A DNA stretch of 52,572 nt from Pseudomonas monteilii NBRC 103158 = DSM 14164 (GCF_000730605.1 NZ_BBIS01000058.1:1-52572), one strand, 5' to 3'. Shown: positions 34,418 to 43,364, counted from the stretch's first letter. A program made the numbers and translations. Notes: generated by a model not told the origin, from the letters alone.

Positions 34418-35539
34418 ATGAGCACAACCAATCAAACCGATGACCTGGGTATCAGCATCCTTCAGGATGTGGTGCTTTTTGACTACATCATTGGTGGCAG
34501 CACCGGTGAGAAGACTGTTGATGGCGACGACTTCATCCGTGAGGTTGGCCGCATGCTGCCTTCAGGCTCGTTTGCCTGGGTCAACAAGTACCGGTCGGAA
34601 GCAAAGCGGGAGATTCTCAAGGTAGGGGTATCTCGCAAGGTGAACAATCGTATCCGAGGGTACTTCGTTCCTACTCAACACGCCAAAGAGCTTGCAAAAG
34701 TACTTAATGCGATTAAAGAGAAGTACCTAGAGGAGAAAGCTACATTCCTCAGCGGTCTTCCAAAAATGGTAGAGGACTGGGCTAGTTCGGCTACTAACGC
34801 AGGTGTAACACAGGGTGGTAAGTCTCGTGCAGACTTGATCCGCCAGCATGCTCCTCAGGTTTCAGTACTTGAAAGGATGCTGACATTCGACACTTCGGCG
34901 ATTCGTATCAACGACACCAGCTACTTTGGTGAAGATGATGCGCTTCAAAAGGAGGTCAAAGGCCTAGTCGGGCAAGCTGCATTAGAGATTGCGGAGGACG
35001 TTAATCGCTCCTGGACTCGCAAAGGCAACGGGAAAACCACATCAAGGATCTTGGGCTTGATTCGTCGCGTTCAGGACAAAGCTGAAGCGATGAGCGTTCT
35101 CTCAAGCAAGTTTTCTAACCTGGAAAAGATGTGTGCTTCGGTATTAGCGGCTGTCCCTAGCGGACCGAGCATTGAAGGACTTGCTTACATTCAAGTATCA
35201 AGCTTGCTGTCATTCTGCATGGATCCTGAAAAGATTCTTGGAGATCATGCGACTGAGTTTGATCCGTTGAGTGTAGAAGCGTCAGATCCGGCCTCAGTAG
35301 TCGATCAAGACAACGCTTTCTTCAGTAATTCGGCGCCTTCCTCTGTTCAGCCACAAGTTGAACACGATGAGGTGACTATTGTCCCTGAAGTCTCTGTGAT
35401 CCCACCACTTCCAACTGGTCGTAAGTCAGAAGATAATGTCTTCTTTGGAACAGCAGCTGATCAACCCGTAATCGAGCCTGAGAAGGCGGCAGCATCGGAT
35501 ACGAACTCGCAGGCATCAACAACTGCGTTCATTTTCTAA
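34418..35539 (+). CDS. DUF3150-like protein
   Basis: A 373-residue protein starting at the ATG at 34418 with AGGAG upstream. Residues ~1-180 match my memory of DUF3150 proteins: an ILQDVVLFDYIIGG start, then NNRIRGYFVPTQHAKELAKVLNAIKEKYLEEKATFLSGLPKMVEDWASS. DUF3150 genes are found beside CobS/vWA genes in phages and plasmids, which supports the call. The last ~90 residues are disordered, with two DN(A/V)FF segments and the end TTAFIF. Function unknown; probably the third component of the vWA-MoxR set. The upstream leader GTGAGACATCTCC weakly resembles those of the other two genes. A bidirectional terminator follows. Confidence 0.65.
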   Translation: MSTTNQTDDLGISILQDVVLFDYIIGGSTGEKTVDGDDFIREVGRMLPSGSFAWVNKYRSEAKREILKVGVSRKVNNRIRGYFVPTQHAKELAKVLNAIKEKYLEEKATFLSGLPKMVEDWASSATNAGVTQGGKSRADLIRQHAPQVSVLERMLTFDTSAIRINDTSYFGEDDALQKEVKGLVGQAALEIAEDVNRSWTRKGNGKTTSRILGLIRRVQDKAEAMSVLSSKFSNLEKMCASVLAAVPSGPSIEGLAYIQVSSLLSFCMDPEKILGDHATEFDPLSVEASDPASVVDQDNAFFSNSAPSSVQPQVEHDEVTIVPEVSVIPPLPTGRKSEDNVFFGTAADQPVIEPEKAAASDTNSQASTTAFIF

Positions 35540-35543
35540 CCCA

Positions 35544-35579
35544 CAAAAAACCCCGGTCAATGGCCGGGGTTTCTTTTTT
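35544..35579. terminator. Bidirectional terminator between convergent genes
   Basis: AAACCCCGG, loop TCAATGG, CCGGGGTTT flanked by an A run on the left and a T run on the right. It can serve the DUF3150-like gene and the HTH gene. Confidence 0.9.
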
Positions 35580-35594
35580 CTCTATGGATATGGA

Positions 35595-36296
35595 TTAAGC
35601 AGTCGGCGAGCCTTTCAGATGAGGCAGCTCGATTTCCGCCTTAGCCAACAGCTGGCGCCCAGAGAGCTGCTCATACAGCAACACCATGGTCATGCGAACG
35701 GCAAGAGGAGTTTGATCCCATTCTTCCTGTTTCGGGATATAGCCAACCCAGGTGGGATCGCTGCCCATCTTCTCAATCGACAGCCAGAGTTGCTCATCAA
35801 GATCTTTTTTGTAGACAAAATCTTCTGGCGTGAAGAAATCAGCCAGGTTGTAAACTTGGATGAGCGGAAGACCAAGGAAGTCGGCCACCAACGACAGCTT
35901 TTCTTTGCCAAGCGACCGAATCTGGCGATTCCCGTTAGCCAGGGAGTTCCAGTAGATGACTGTGATACCCATGACATCGGCGATTGCACGGTCGGGCAGC
36001 CCTCGATCGACGATCACCTTCTTAATCAGCTTGACGAGGCGGGAGCCAGGCATGGTGTTTCGAGTGCTTTTTGCTGCAGGTGAAGTTTCTTTTGGCGCTG
36101 CTTTGGCCTTGGCTGAGGCACGAGGTCTCTTAGGCGTGGCGGCAGCCTGAGGAGCCTGTGCCTCGGCCTCAGCAACACGTTTTCGAGCTACTGGCTTTGC
36201 AGCAGCTTTTGCAGGTGCTTTTGCAGGTGCTTTGGCAGGCGCTTGAGACTGCCGTCCTGTCGATTCACTTGCGGTCTTGTCGCTAGCTTTGGGCAT
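35595..36296 (-). CDS. HTH protein with histone-H1-like Ala/Lys/Pro tail
   Basis: A 233-residue protein. The first ~95 residues are made of Ala, Lys, Pro and Arg with repeated PAKA units (KAPAKAPAKAPAKAAAK), like AlgP and histone H1 tails, and should bind DNA nonspecifically. Residues ~95-165 contain an XRE-like helix-turn-helix (LPDRAIADVMGITVIYWNSLANGNRQIRSLG). The rest is helical and unknown. CGGAGC precedes the ATG. The tail's DNA is a repeated GGTGCTTTTGCA-type segment that may vary in length. Likely roles: regulator or nucleoid-structuring protein, possibly a candidate for the recurrent operator motif; this is a guess. Confidence 0.75.
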   Translation of the reverse strand: MPKASDKTASESTGRQSQAPAKAPAKAPAKAAAKPVARKRVAEAEAQAPQAAATPKRPRASAKAKAAPKETSPAAKSTRNTMPGSRLVKLIKKVIVDRGLPDRAIADVMGITVIYWNSLANGNRQIRSLGKEKLSLVADFLGLPLIQVYNLADFFTPEDFVYKKDLDEQLWLSIEKMGSDPTWVGYIPKQEEWDQTPLAVRMTMVLLYEQLSGRQLLAKAEIELPHLKGSPTA

Positions 36297-36520
36297 TGTG
36301 CGGCTCCGGTTTGGTCGCGGCGTCTAACATGATTCGGGACGCTCTCTAAACAAATAAAGCAGAGAAATCCAGTATTAAATGGAAAAGATTCTACACAGTT
36401 AACAACAAGATTCAAATCTCTTGTTCCGGTGGAAAAAGAGACTTTTTTGACCTGGTGTGTCCCTGTGCCGGTAGCTCTGCGGGCGCTTCACGCGAGACAA
36501 GGCGATTTTGATTCGTCTTG

Positions 36521-36538
36521 TATTATTGGTACGTGTTG
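36521..36538 (+). promoter_or_regulatory. TATTAT-TGG-TACGTGTTG promoter of OB-fold gene
   Basis: TATTAT (36521-36526), TGG, then TACGTGTTG. This is the same spacing as in the OmpA/traL promoter (TATTAT-CGC-TACGTGTTA). Confidence 0.5.
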
Positions 36539-36582
36539 CGTATTCTTTGGTAAACCACGCCATTCACGTATCGAGGTACTCA

Positions 36583-37575
36583 ATGCTGCCCCAGGACGCA
36601 AAGCGGAAGCCTGATTCCTATTCGTATCCAAACGGGATGCTCAACTCTGGCTACATCGCCGGCGTCCTGCGGTTCAATGATCCGGTCGAAGGTCTCTGTT
36701 TCATCCAGCAGACCCGTTCGGAAAACCACATGCTTCCCATCCACTACGACCCCAAAAAGTCGCCGATTCCTCGGGAGATCAAGGAGTGGGACCTCATCAT
36801 GGCGTTCGTTCACACCGATGGCGCCATGCAGGGTGAAAACCGTATTGCACGGCTCAAGAGCATCCGTTTCGAGGCGCCGAACCTTATGCACCTGGGCGGC
36901 CGCTTCCGGGATGACTTTATGCGGAAGTGGGATGCTGTCGTACATGCCGCCGCAAAAGACTCTGGCACTCCGGCCTCGGTTGCAGCGCTGGAGCAGCAGC
37001 CCGGCGCAGGTACTGAAGACCGTCTCGACTCCTTCGACTGGAAGGCGATGGATCTCAACAAAAACGCCTCGAACCAGATTCGCATTGCAGGCTTCATCCA
37101 AGCCAAGAATCTGGAACGCAACCGGCGACACCCCGTGGACGGTACGCCAATCAACGACCGCCTGGTGGTGCTGATTCGACAGTCGAAAGACACCGATGCC
37201 TGCATCCCTGTTCGGTGGTATGGGCGTAACCTGCAGCCGCTGTCCGAAAAACTTGCCCGCGGCATGCCCATCATCGTCAACGGTGAGTTCCGTATGGACG
37301 TCAAGGCCATCTCCCTGCCTGACGAGAAAACAGGGATCGCTGAGGTGTCCAAGATCCCATACATCCAGGCCAAAGACATGCCGGCTCCTGTGACCCCCGA
37401 TTCAGGTCATATCAAGATCGTGCCGGGCTGGGCCGCTGAACTGTTCAAGAGCCACGGCACTCAAGCTTCGCAACCGAAAGAAGGCGGTGCAGAACGCAGC
37501 GCTTTGTTCGCTTCGGCCTTTGGTTCTGAGTCGGCAAGCAAGCCTGCAACCCCAGGTGAGCAACAAGACGCTTAA
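36583..37575 (+). CDS. Double OB-fold, SSB-like protein
   Basis: A 330-residue protein starting at the ATG at 36583 (GAGGT six bases upstream). Two similar segments suggest tandem OB folds: residues ~20-90 (NSGYIAGVLRFNDP, HMLPIHYD, EWDLIMAFVH) and ~165-260 (NQIRIAGFIQAKNLERNR, RLVVLIRQSKDTDACIPVRWYGRNLQPLSEKLARGMPIIVNGEFRMD). The second matches the SSB pattern of strand, conserved turn and KGxxxxVxGxL. The C-terminus is disordered. It likely binds single-stranded DNA during replication or transfer, or works with topoisomerase III, whose gene follows. It is not a classical short Ssb and lacks a clear DDIPF tail. Confidence 0.6.
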   Translation: MLPQDAKRKPDSYSYPNGMLNSGYIAGVLRFNDPVEGLCFIQQTRSENHMLPIHYDPKKSPIPREIKEWDLIMAFVHTDGAMQGENRIARLKSIRFEAPNLMHLGGRFRDDFMRKWDAVVHAAAKDSGTPASVAALEQQPGAGTEDRLDSFDWKAMDLNKNASNQIRIAGFIQAKNLERNRRHPVDGTPINDRLVVLIRQSKDTDACIPVRWYGRNLQPLSEKLARGMPIIVNGEFRMDVKAISLPDEKTGIAEVSKIPYIQAKDMPAPVTPDSGHIKIVPGWAAELFKSHGTQASQPKEGGAERSALFASAFGSESASKPATPGEQQDA

Positions 37576-37601
37576 GCGAGGCTGCCTCAACTCGTTTCGT
37601 G

Positions 37602-37640
37602 AAGCCATCGAGATCCAGCATTGGAGTCGGTGGCTTTTTT
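37602..37640 (+). terminator. Terminator after OB-fold gene
   Basis: AAGCCATCGA and TCGGTGGCTT pair with one G:T, enclosing an inner CCA/TGG pair, then TTTT. Confidence 0.75.
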
Positions 37641-37711
37641 GTTTCTCAGCCATCAGTCACAGCCGGCAGCTGAGGAAGAAATCAAATTCTGTATTGGAAG
37701 ACTAAGCCGCA

Positions 37712-40246
37712 ATGGGCAAGACACTGATCATCACTGAAAAAGCAACCGTAGCGGTCTCTATCGCGCAAGCGGTCGGGGGCTTCAGTAAGGTGGAAACATG
37801 GCTTGAGAGCGAGAACGCAATTCTTGCCCCCGCGGCCGGCCACCTGGTTGAAATCCACTCCGAGGAAATGGCCAAGGCCGGGCGGGACATCGGCAATTTG
37901 CCAGTGATCCCTGATCAATTCGACCTGAGGGTCATCGAGCCCAAGGCCAAGTTCTACAACGTGCTTCAACGCCTTATGCGGCGCCCGGATGTCACTGCTG
38001 TAGCGAACGCGTGTGACGCCGGCCGCGAGGGTGAACTGATTTTTCGGCTCATTTACAAGATGGCTGGGTGCACAAAGCCGATGCTTCGGATGTGGATGAG
38101 ATCCATGGTCGATGACGCCATCCGACAGGCATACAAGAATATGCAGCCCGGCGCTGACTTCGACAACCTTGCAATGGCGGCAGAGATACGAGGCGAGGGC
38201 GACTACATCGTAGGCATTAACGCAAGTCGGGGGATTTCCCGCCTCTACGAGCGTGAGACAGCCAAAGCTGAAATCTTCCCGCTCGGCCGCGTGCAGACCC
38301 CAACGCTGTCCCTGGTTTGTGCTTTGGAGCTGGCCATTCTAACCTTCCGACCGGTTCCCTATTGGGAAGTGCACGGCAGTTTTGGGGTGGCCGCTGGTAA
38401 ATACACCGGCAAGTGGGTGGCACCACAGCCCTCCGAGGCGAGGGGCGGATCCCAGCACCGGATCATGGATCGAGCAAAAGCGGATGCTCTGATCAGCAAG
38501 TGCTCTGGAGTAGCACCGAGCAGTGTGGTGGATGAAGTCAAGCCTGCCCAGACAGGCCCTGGCAAGCTATACGACCTCACCTCACTGCAGCGCGAGGCGA
38601 ACCGCAAGCTTGGATTTTCTGCAGCTTACACGCTGGAGATTGCGCAGAAGCTCTACCTGGAGCTCAGCCTCACCACTTACCCACGAACAGACTCGGCTTA
38701 CCTCCCTGATGACGCAATCAATGACACGAAGAAGGTCATGGGGATGTTTGGAGGAACCCCCTATGCAGAGCACGCGCAACGCGTGCTAGATGAAGGCTGG
38801 GTGCGACCCAACAAGAAGATTTTCGACTCGACGAAGGTGTCGGACCACTTCGCAATCATTCCGACCGGAAAGCGAGCAGGGGACCTAGAGCCGGACGTTC
38901 AGAAAATCTATGACATGATCGTCAAGCGCTTCATAGCCGTTTTCCATCCAGCGGCTGAGTATTCGGTGACTGTCCGGCTTACGACGGTGGCTGACGAACT
39001 CTTCAGGTCGACTGGCCGTGTGCTTGTCTCCCCAGGTTGGATGGTGGTTTACGGAGCCGGGATCGTCGAAGACGCAACCGATCGAGATGGTGACTCCGAC
39101 GACAAGAAAGAGCTCGCACGGTACGTCAAGGGAGAGTCAGTCACTCCGCAGGGCATCGAGCTGAAGATGCTCAAAACCAAGCCTCCAGAACGGTACACCG
39201 AGGACACGTTGCTGGGCGCGATGGAGACGGCAGGGCGCCTGGTAGAGGATGAGGACCTTCGTGAGGCGATGAAAGAGCGGGGGCTGGGTACACCGGTCAC
39301 GCGCTCTGCAATGATCGAATCGCTCCAATCCACCAAGGACGGTGCCGGCCGAAAGAAAGAGCCCTATCTCATCCAGCAGAAGAAGTACTTTGCTCCCAGT
39401 GCAAAGGGGATGACTGTCTACCGTTTCCTGGTCGACAACGGCATCGATGCCCTTACGTCGCCAGTTCTCACCGGGGAATGGGAGCACAAGCTCCGTCAGA
39501 TGGAAAAGGGGGCGTACAAGCGGGACGCTTTTAAGTCCGAGCTTGCAGAGTTGACGACGGAAATCCTCGACACCATCAAGAACAAATACGCAGGTGTCCA
39601 GGTCAAGAAGCTTGGCGCTCTTTGCCCCACCTGTGGTGGCGCAGTTGAGATCCAGGCCCGAACGTTCATGTGCGAGCGGCAGTGCGGATTTTCGATATGG
39701 CGGGAGATTGCCGGCCGCATGTTGAAGGTATCAGAAGCAGAAACATTGCTTCGCGACAAGGTGGTGCTTGGGCTCAAGGGCTTTGTGAACCCGAAGAAAT
39801 CCACCAAGTTCGAGGCCGGTCTTAAGCTGCTCGACACCGGAAAGGTTGAGTTCTACTTCGACCCGACGGCGAATACCAAGGACTCCAAAGGGAATTTCGT
39901 TTCCTGTCCGAAATGTCAGGGAGGCATGCGCAGAATCAAAGTGGCCAAAGGGCACTTCTGGGCTTGCGTCGATCGAGAGCAGTGCAACCACACGATGAAT
40001 GATCGCGACGGCGATCCAGTGGAGCGGCCAAAGTCATTTCCATGTGACCTCTGCGGCAAACCTATGTACCTGCGGAACGCTGAAAAGTCTCCTTTCTGGG
40101 GTTGCAGTGGCTTTGTGAAGGGGGGCGGTGGGTGCTCTAACACCTTGAAAGACAACAACGGGACTCCGGTACCGAAGGAACAACCAGCCAGTTCTGACGG
40201 GGCGCCGTCTCCAACGATCCAGACAGACAGCGGAGCTTTTCTGTGA
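37712..40246 (+). CDS. topB: DNA topoisomerase III (TopB/TraE of RP4 type)
   Basis: An 844-residue type IA topoisomerase. The TOPRIM domain starts the protein (TLIITEKATVA; acidic cluster ACDAGREGE with Asp102). The active-site tyrosine is Tyr323 in LTTYPRTDSAYLP. Three zinc-binding modules lie at the C-terminus: CPTCGGAVEI...CERQCGF, CPKCQGGMRR...CVDREQC and CDLCGKPMYL...C. Plasmid topoisomerases III resolve linked DNA during replication and recombination. The ATG at 37712 has a weak GGAAG upstream. The end overlaps the HD-protein gene by four bases, which suggests coordinated expression. Confidence 0.93.
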   Translation: MGKTLIITEKATVAVSIAQAVGGFSKVETWLESENAILAPAAGHLVEIHSEEMAKAGRDIGNLPVIPDQFDLRVIEPKAKFYNVLQRLMRRPDVTAVANACDAGREGELIFRLIYKMAGCTKPMLRMWMRSMVDDAIRQAYKNMQPGADFDNLAMAAEIRGEGDYIVGINASRGISRLYERETAKAEIFPLGRVQTPTLSLVCALELAILTFRPVPYWEVHGSFGVAAGKYTGKWVAPQPSEARGGSQHRIMDRAKADALISKCSGVAPSSVVDEVKPAQTGPGKLYDLTSLQREANRKLGFSAAYTLEIAQKLYLELSLTTYPRTDSAYLPDDAINDTKKVMGMFGGTPYAEHAQRVLDEGWVRPNKKIFDSTKVSDHFAIIPTGKRAGDLEPDVQKIYDMIVKRFIAVFHPAAEYSVTVRLTTVADELFRSTGRVLVSPGWMVVYGAGIVEDATDRDGDSDDKKELARYVKGESVTPQGIELKMLKTKPPERYTEDTLLGAMETAGRLVEDEDLREAMKERGLGTPVTRSAMIESLQSTKDGAGRKKEPYLIQQKKYFAPSAKGMTVYRFLVDNGIDALTSPVLTGEWEHKLRQMEKGAYKRDAFKSELAELTTEILDTIKNKYAGVQVKKLGALCPTCGGAVEIQARTFMCERQCGFSIWREIAGRMLKVSEAETLLRDKVVLGLKGFVNPKKSTKFEAGLKLLDTGKVEFYFDPTANTKDSKGNFVSCPKCQGGMRRIKVAKGHFWACVDREQCNHTMNDRDGDPVERPKSFPCDLCGKPMYLRNAEKSPFWGCSGFVKGGGGCSNTLKDNNGTPVPKEQPASSDGAPSPTIQTDSGAFL

Positions 40247-42741
40247 ACACCAACAACAAGGTCATACGCGCAACGACCATCGTGTTCGGTTTCTGGTGGC
40301 TTTTGCTCACTGCCCGGGCCTTCGGCGGCTCTCCTATGGAGTTTTTAGATAGCTGGCCTCTGGTGGGCTACAACGTCTCACACTGGATCCTGGGTGTTGT
40401 TTCCGGCCTGTTCATCGGTGTCTGGTTCATCTGGTTCACCAGGTTGTCTGCACTGAACAAGCTGTACGCCGGCAAGAAAGGAAACATCCTCAACGGCGCC
40501 CGCTCGACGCTCGGCAAAGTTCCTATGCCCACTTTGGCTTTACCTCGCGTCGAGGCTGCGTCAAAGCGACTACCTATCGCAAGCAAAAAAGTGCTCGCCT
40601 GGGTTGCCGCCAATGAGAAGAAGTGGCCAGCCCATGTAGCGTTCTTCTGGGCCATCTGGGATACCTATTCTGCACATGCTCACTTCCCCGCATCGCATCG
40701 CAAAGGGGGGCACGGAAATCGTCGGCTTTGGGAGCATTGTCTGGCCGTGGCAGACACCGCGCTGGAGGACGCTGGCACTTACGTATTCGACGGGGTTTAC
40801 ATAAAGGCCCGTGGAAAGCCCAAGTTCAAAATCATCGACCTGAAGAACAAGGAATATCGATTTGACGCTACTGATCCACTGATCCCGATTCTGGGCCTGG
40901 CGCACGATATCGGGAAGCTCGAAGCCTACGTCCTCCTACCCGACGGTAGCGTGAAAACCCAAGAGGAGGGCGGAGCGCTCACCCCTCAAGATGACAACCG
41001 CATCTCCCACGACGCCCTGGGTGCGCGAATTCTTGCTCGCTTCCCAGAATACTGGGCCCTCCCTGCGCGCGATCGACAAGCCGTGAACCTGGTCATCGCA
41101 CATTACCACCACCCAAGTGATTTCCCGGTTGACCGCAATGGCCTTAGCCTGGATGACCGCATGACAGCCCTCATGGAGTTCTTGATCCTGGCAGACAAGA
41201 AGACCGGCATGGCCGAGTCGAGCATCACAGAGACACTGAGTGATCACGAGATTTCTGAGGACGAGTCCAACGCCATTTATCACTGCTTCGTCGAAATCAT
41301 CACGGAGTACGGCAGGGTAAACGGCACCGGTGACCAGGCCAAAGACTCCACACTCAAAATTGCTCAGAAGCATGACGGACTGATCGTCATCAGGGAAAAG
41401 GACCTACGGTCTCTCATCTTGGCCAAAATGGGCTGGTCGTTGGAGGAGGGTGAGGGTCGTTACCGCATGACCCTCAACCTGATGACAACACTCCAAGAAA
41501 AAGGGCTGCTGTACTCGCGGCACAATCATGCCGACATGAGCCGGTTCTTGCCGATGTACTCGGTGTCATTGCGCAACGCGCAAACAGGTGCACATCTGAC
41601 TACCTGGGAGCCTTGCATCATCGTACTGCCAGTTGCCACGACCCCCGAGCTTGCCGGCCTCAGTGGTTTGCCAAACATGGGTACCAAACTGGACATCGAG
41701 CGCCCATTGTTCACACACAACCTGGGTATCACTGAAGCTGATGCGCTTCGTGCGATTGTTGCTCGCGGATTCAGCGCTGAGATTGCAGCGAAGGTGAACA
41801 TCGCCGGCAAGCAGGAAGAGAAGCCAGCACCAGCACCAGCACCAGCACCAGCACCAGCACCAGCACCACAAGCTCAGCCTGATGTGGAGCAGGGTCAACC
41901 TGCAACTGCTGTCACCAGTGGAGCGAAACCAGGTGCTATGACGACCGATGCAAACGAACATCAAAGCTCCTCGCCAGCCCGCACCACGGCTAACGAGGCC
42001 AGCGACGAGCACGACGCTCCAACTGGTATGTCAGCTGAAGCGCAAGCGGCACTGGATGATGACGACCCGATCGTGAGCGGCGGTGATGATGACGACCTAC
42101 TAGACGACGATCTACAGAGCTTGTCGCTCAGCTCGTTTGGGCCGGGGCCAGAGGCAGAACCAGAGGATGACTTCCTAAATCTGGAATCTGGGCAGCCTGG
42201 TAACGATGACGTCGATGATGTTGATGATGTGTTCGGCGCGTTCGCGGTCAGTGAGCCCCTGCTGGCGGATACAACCGAGCAAAGTGGGTCTTCAGCGCCA
42301 GAACAAGAGGGTACTGCCCCTGCCACTGTACCGAACAATGACGCCCCAGACGTTTCCGTTCCTGTAGCGGTAGCTATCCCTGATCCAGACGCTGTGCCAA
42401 CGCGGAGGGTAAGCCCGGCTGCCGAGGCTGCGGCACTCAAGGCACTTGCAGAGGCGGGCGCCAACTTCACTGCATTCGTTGCACCTAGGAAGAAAAAAAC
42501 CAGCTCAGCTGAGCAGCTGCAAGGTATCCGCGCAGCAGTGAAAGCGGCAGAAATTCCGATCTGTGGGACAAGGGATGGATTTGATTACGTGCTGGAGGCC
42601 GACCTGATGATCTACGACCCTAAACTGAAATTGAGCACGCTGATTCGAACCGAGAAGTTGCCCACTGTAGAGGCTGCACCTGGAGTGGTGATGGTGGGCA
42701 TTCCGGTTGCACCGATGCAACTGGTACCTATGAGCTACTGA
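40243..42741 (+). CDS. Membrane-anchored HD-domain protein, possible MobH/TraI_2-like relaxase
   Basis: An 832-residue protein. Two membrane helices (residues ~10-28 and ~43-67) are followed by an HD domain: HAHFPASHRKGGHGNRRLWEHCLAVADTAL (residues ~143-172), the LAHDIGKLEAY doublet (~219-229), and HYHHPSDFP (~286-294). This order of histidines resembles the TraI_2 domain of MobH relaxases, and the position beside topB and a T4SS suits such a role, but the membrane anchor is unusual and a clear C-terminal TraI domain is not seen. An (Pro-Ala)n linker near residue 528 and a long acidic disordered region follow. The GTG start overlaps the topB stop. It could instead be an HD phosphohydrolase. 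Confidence 0.6.
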   Translation: MNTNNKVIRATTIVFGFWWLLLTARAFGGSPMEFLDSWPLVGYNVSHWILGVVSGLFIGVWFIWFTRLSALNKLYAGKKGNILNGARSTLGKVPMPTLALPRVEAASKRLPIASKKVLAWVAANEKKWPAHVAFFWAIWDTYSAHAHFPASHRKGGHGNRRLWEHCLAVADTALEDAGTYVFDGVYIKARGKPKFKIIDLKNKEYRFDATDPLIPILGLAHDIGKLEAYVLLPDGSVKTQEEGGALTPQDDNRISHDALGARILARFPEYWALPARDRQAVNLVIAHYHHPSDFPVDRNGLSLDDRMTALMEFLILADKKTGMAESSITETLSDHEISEDESNAIYHCFVEIITEYGRVNGTGDQAKDSTLKIAQKHDGLIVIREKDLRSLILAKMGWSLEEGEGRYRMTLNLMTTLQEKGLLYSRHNHADMSRFLPMYSVSLRNAQTGAHLTTWEPCIIVLPVATTPELAGLSGLPNMGTKLDIERPLFTHNLGITEADALRAIVARGFSAEIAAKVNIAGKQEEKPAPAPAPAPAPAPAPQAQPDVEQGQPATAVTSGAKPGAMTTDANEHQSSSPARTTANEASDEHDAPTGMSAEAQAALDDDDPIVSGGDDDDLLDDDLQSLSLSSFGPGPEAEPEDDFLNLESGQPGNDDVDDVDDVFGAFAVSEPLLADTTEQSGSSAPEQEGTAPATVPNNDAPDVSVPVAVAIPDPDAVPTRRVSPAAEAAALKALAEAGANFTAFVAPRKKKTSSAEQLQGIRAAVKAAEIPICGTRDGFDYVLEADLMIYDPKLKLSTLIRTEKLPTVEAAPGVVMVGIPVAPMQLVPMSY
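41824..41865 (+). repeat. Seven tandem CCAGCA hexamers in HD-protein gene
   Basis: CCAGCA repeated seven times encodes the Pro-Ala linker. Slippage here would change linker length by two residues per unit without shifting the frame. Confidence 0.95.
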
Positions 42742-42753
42742 CCCTGACCATGA

Positions 42754-42784
42754 CTCCCTGGCTGTCACGTAGAAAGCCAGGGAG
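42754..42784. terminator. Inverted repeat between convergent genes
   Basis: CTCCCTGGCT and AGCCAGGGAG, a perfect 10-bp stem with an 11-base loop and no T run. It lies in the 49-bp gap between two convergent genes. Confidence 0.6.
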
Positions 42785-42790
42785 GCATGA

Positions 42791-43252
42791 TCAGTAGTTC
42801 ATTTCAGCGAGCTGCTTTTCGGTCACTCGACTCAGCAGCCTGAAATAATCCGCTCGCGAATCTTGGTCAAACACCTTGGTTTGGACTGAAAGCATCATAG
42901 CAAGAGCGTCCTCCTCCGTTTTACCAGCAGTGAACGGCAGCGGTGCTGGCGCATAGTGGACGCTCCCGTTGCTAACCGCTACGGCTGCATCCAGCAAGCT
43001 CTTCACCTCCATGTAGCGCGGGTACCGTTTTGCGGTCAGGAACAATCCATCGTAAATATCATAATTGCCTTGAAGGGTCTGAACCAAGGCCGCCATCAAT
43101 GGCCAGTTCGTGTCTGGACCATCATGATCTGATCCACCGACGGTAGGACTTGCGAAAAAGATGACTGTTTGGAAGTTGTTTTGGGCGAACACATCCAGAA
43201 GTGCTTTCAGGTTGGTGTCGGTGTCCGATGAAGTCTTGCGGTTGATTTCCAT
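42791..43252 (-). CDS. Hypothetical cytoplasmic protein downstream of kfrA
   Basis: I do not recognise this 153-residue protein. It has no signal peptide or membrane segment. The sequence is mixed alpha/beta, with QTVIFFASPTVGGSDHDGPDTNWPLMAALVQTL near residues 28-60, which might be a Rossmann-like segment. GAGGAAATCAC precedes the ATG. The upstream region holds palindromes and 8-bp direct repeats that may control it. Confidence 0.65.
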   Translation of the reverse strand: MEINRKTSSDTDTNLKALLDVFAQNNFQTVIFFASPTVGGSDHDGPDTNWPLMAALVQTLQGNYDIYDGLFLTAKRYPRYMEVKSLLDAAVAVSNGSVHYAPAPLPFTAGKTEEDALAMMLSVQTKVFDQDSRADYFRLLSRVTEKQLAEMNY

Positions 43253-43270
43253 GTGATTTCCTCATTTATG

Positions 43271-43293
43271 TTGGTGCACCAAATGATGCATCA
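43271..43293. promoter_or_regulatory. Two adjacent palindromes before the hypothetical gene
   Basis: TTGGTGCACCAA (43271-43282) is a perfect 12-bp palindrome and TGATGCATCA (43284-43293) a perfect 10-bp palindrome. They lie 19-41 bp before the ATG on the minus strand, where a repressor or KfrA could act. Confidence 0.55.
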
Positions 43294-43332
43294 CAAAGAT
43301 ACCACCATCCATCGGAAATAATCAACAAACAC

Positions 43333-43356
43333 TTGACAAATTGACAAAATGACAAT
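43333..43356. repeat. Three tandem 8-bp repeats TTGACAAA
   Basis: TTGACAAA, TTGACAAA and ATGACAAT follow one another between the kfrA stop and the next gene. They could be binding sites; KfrA is known to bind upstream repeats in its family. Confidence 0.5.
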
Positions 43357-43364
43357 ATAGCAAA

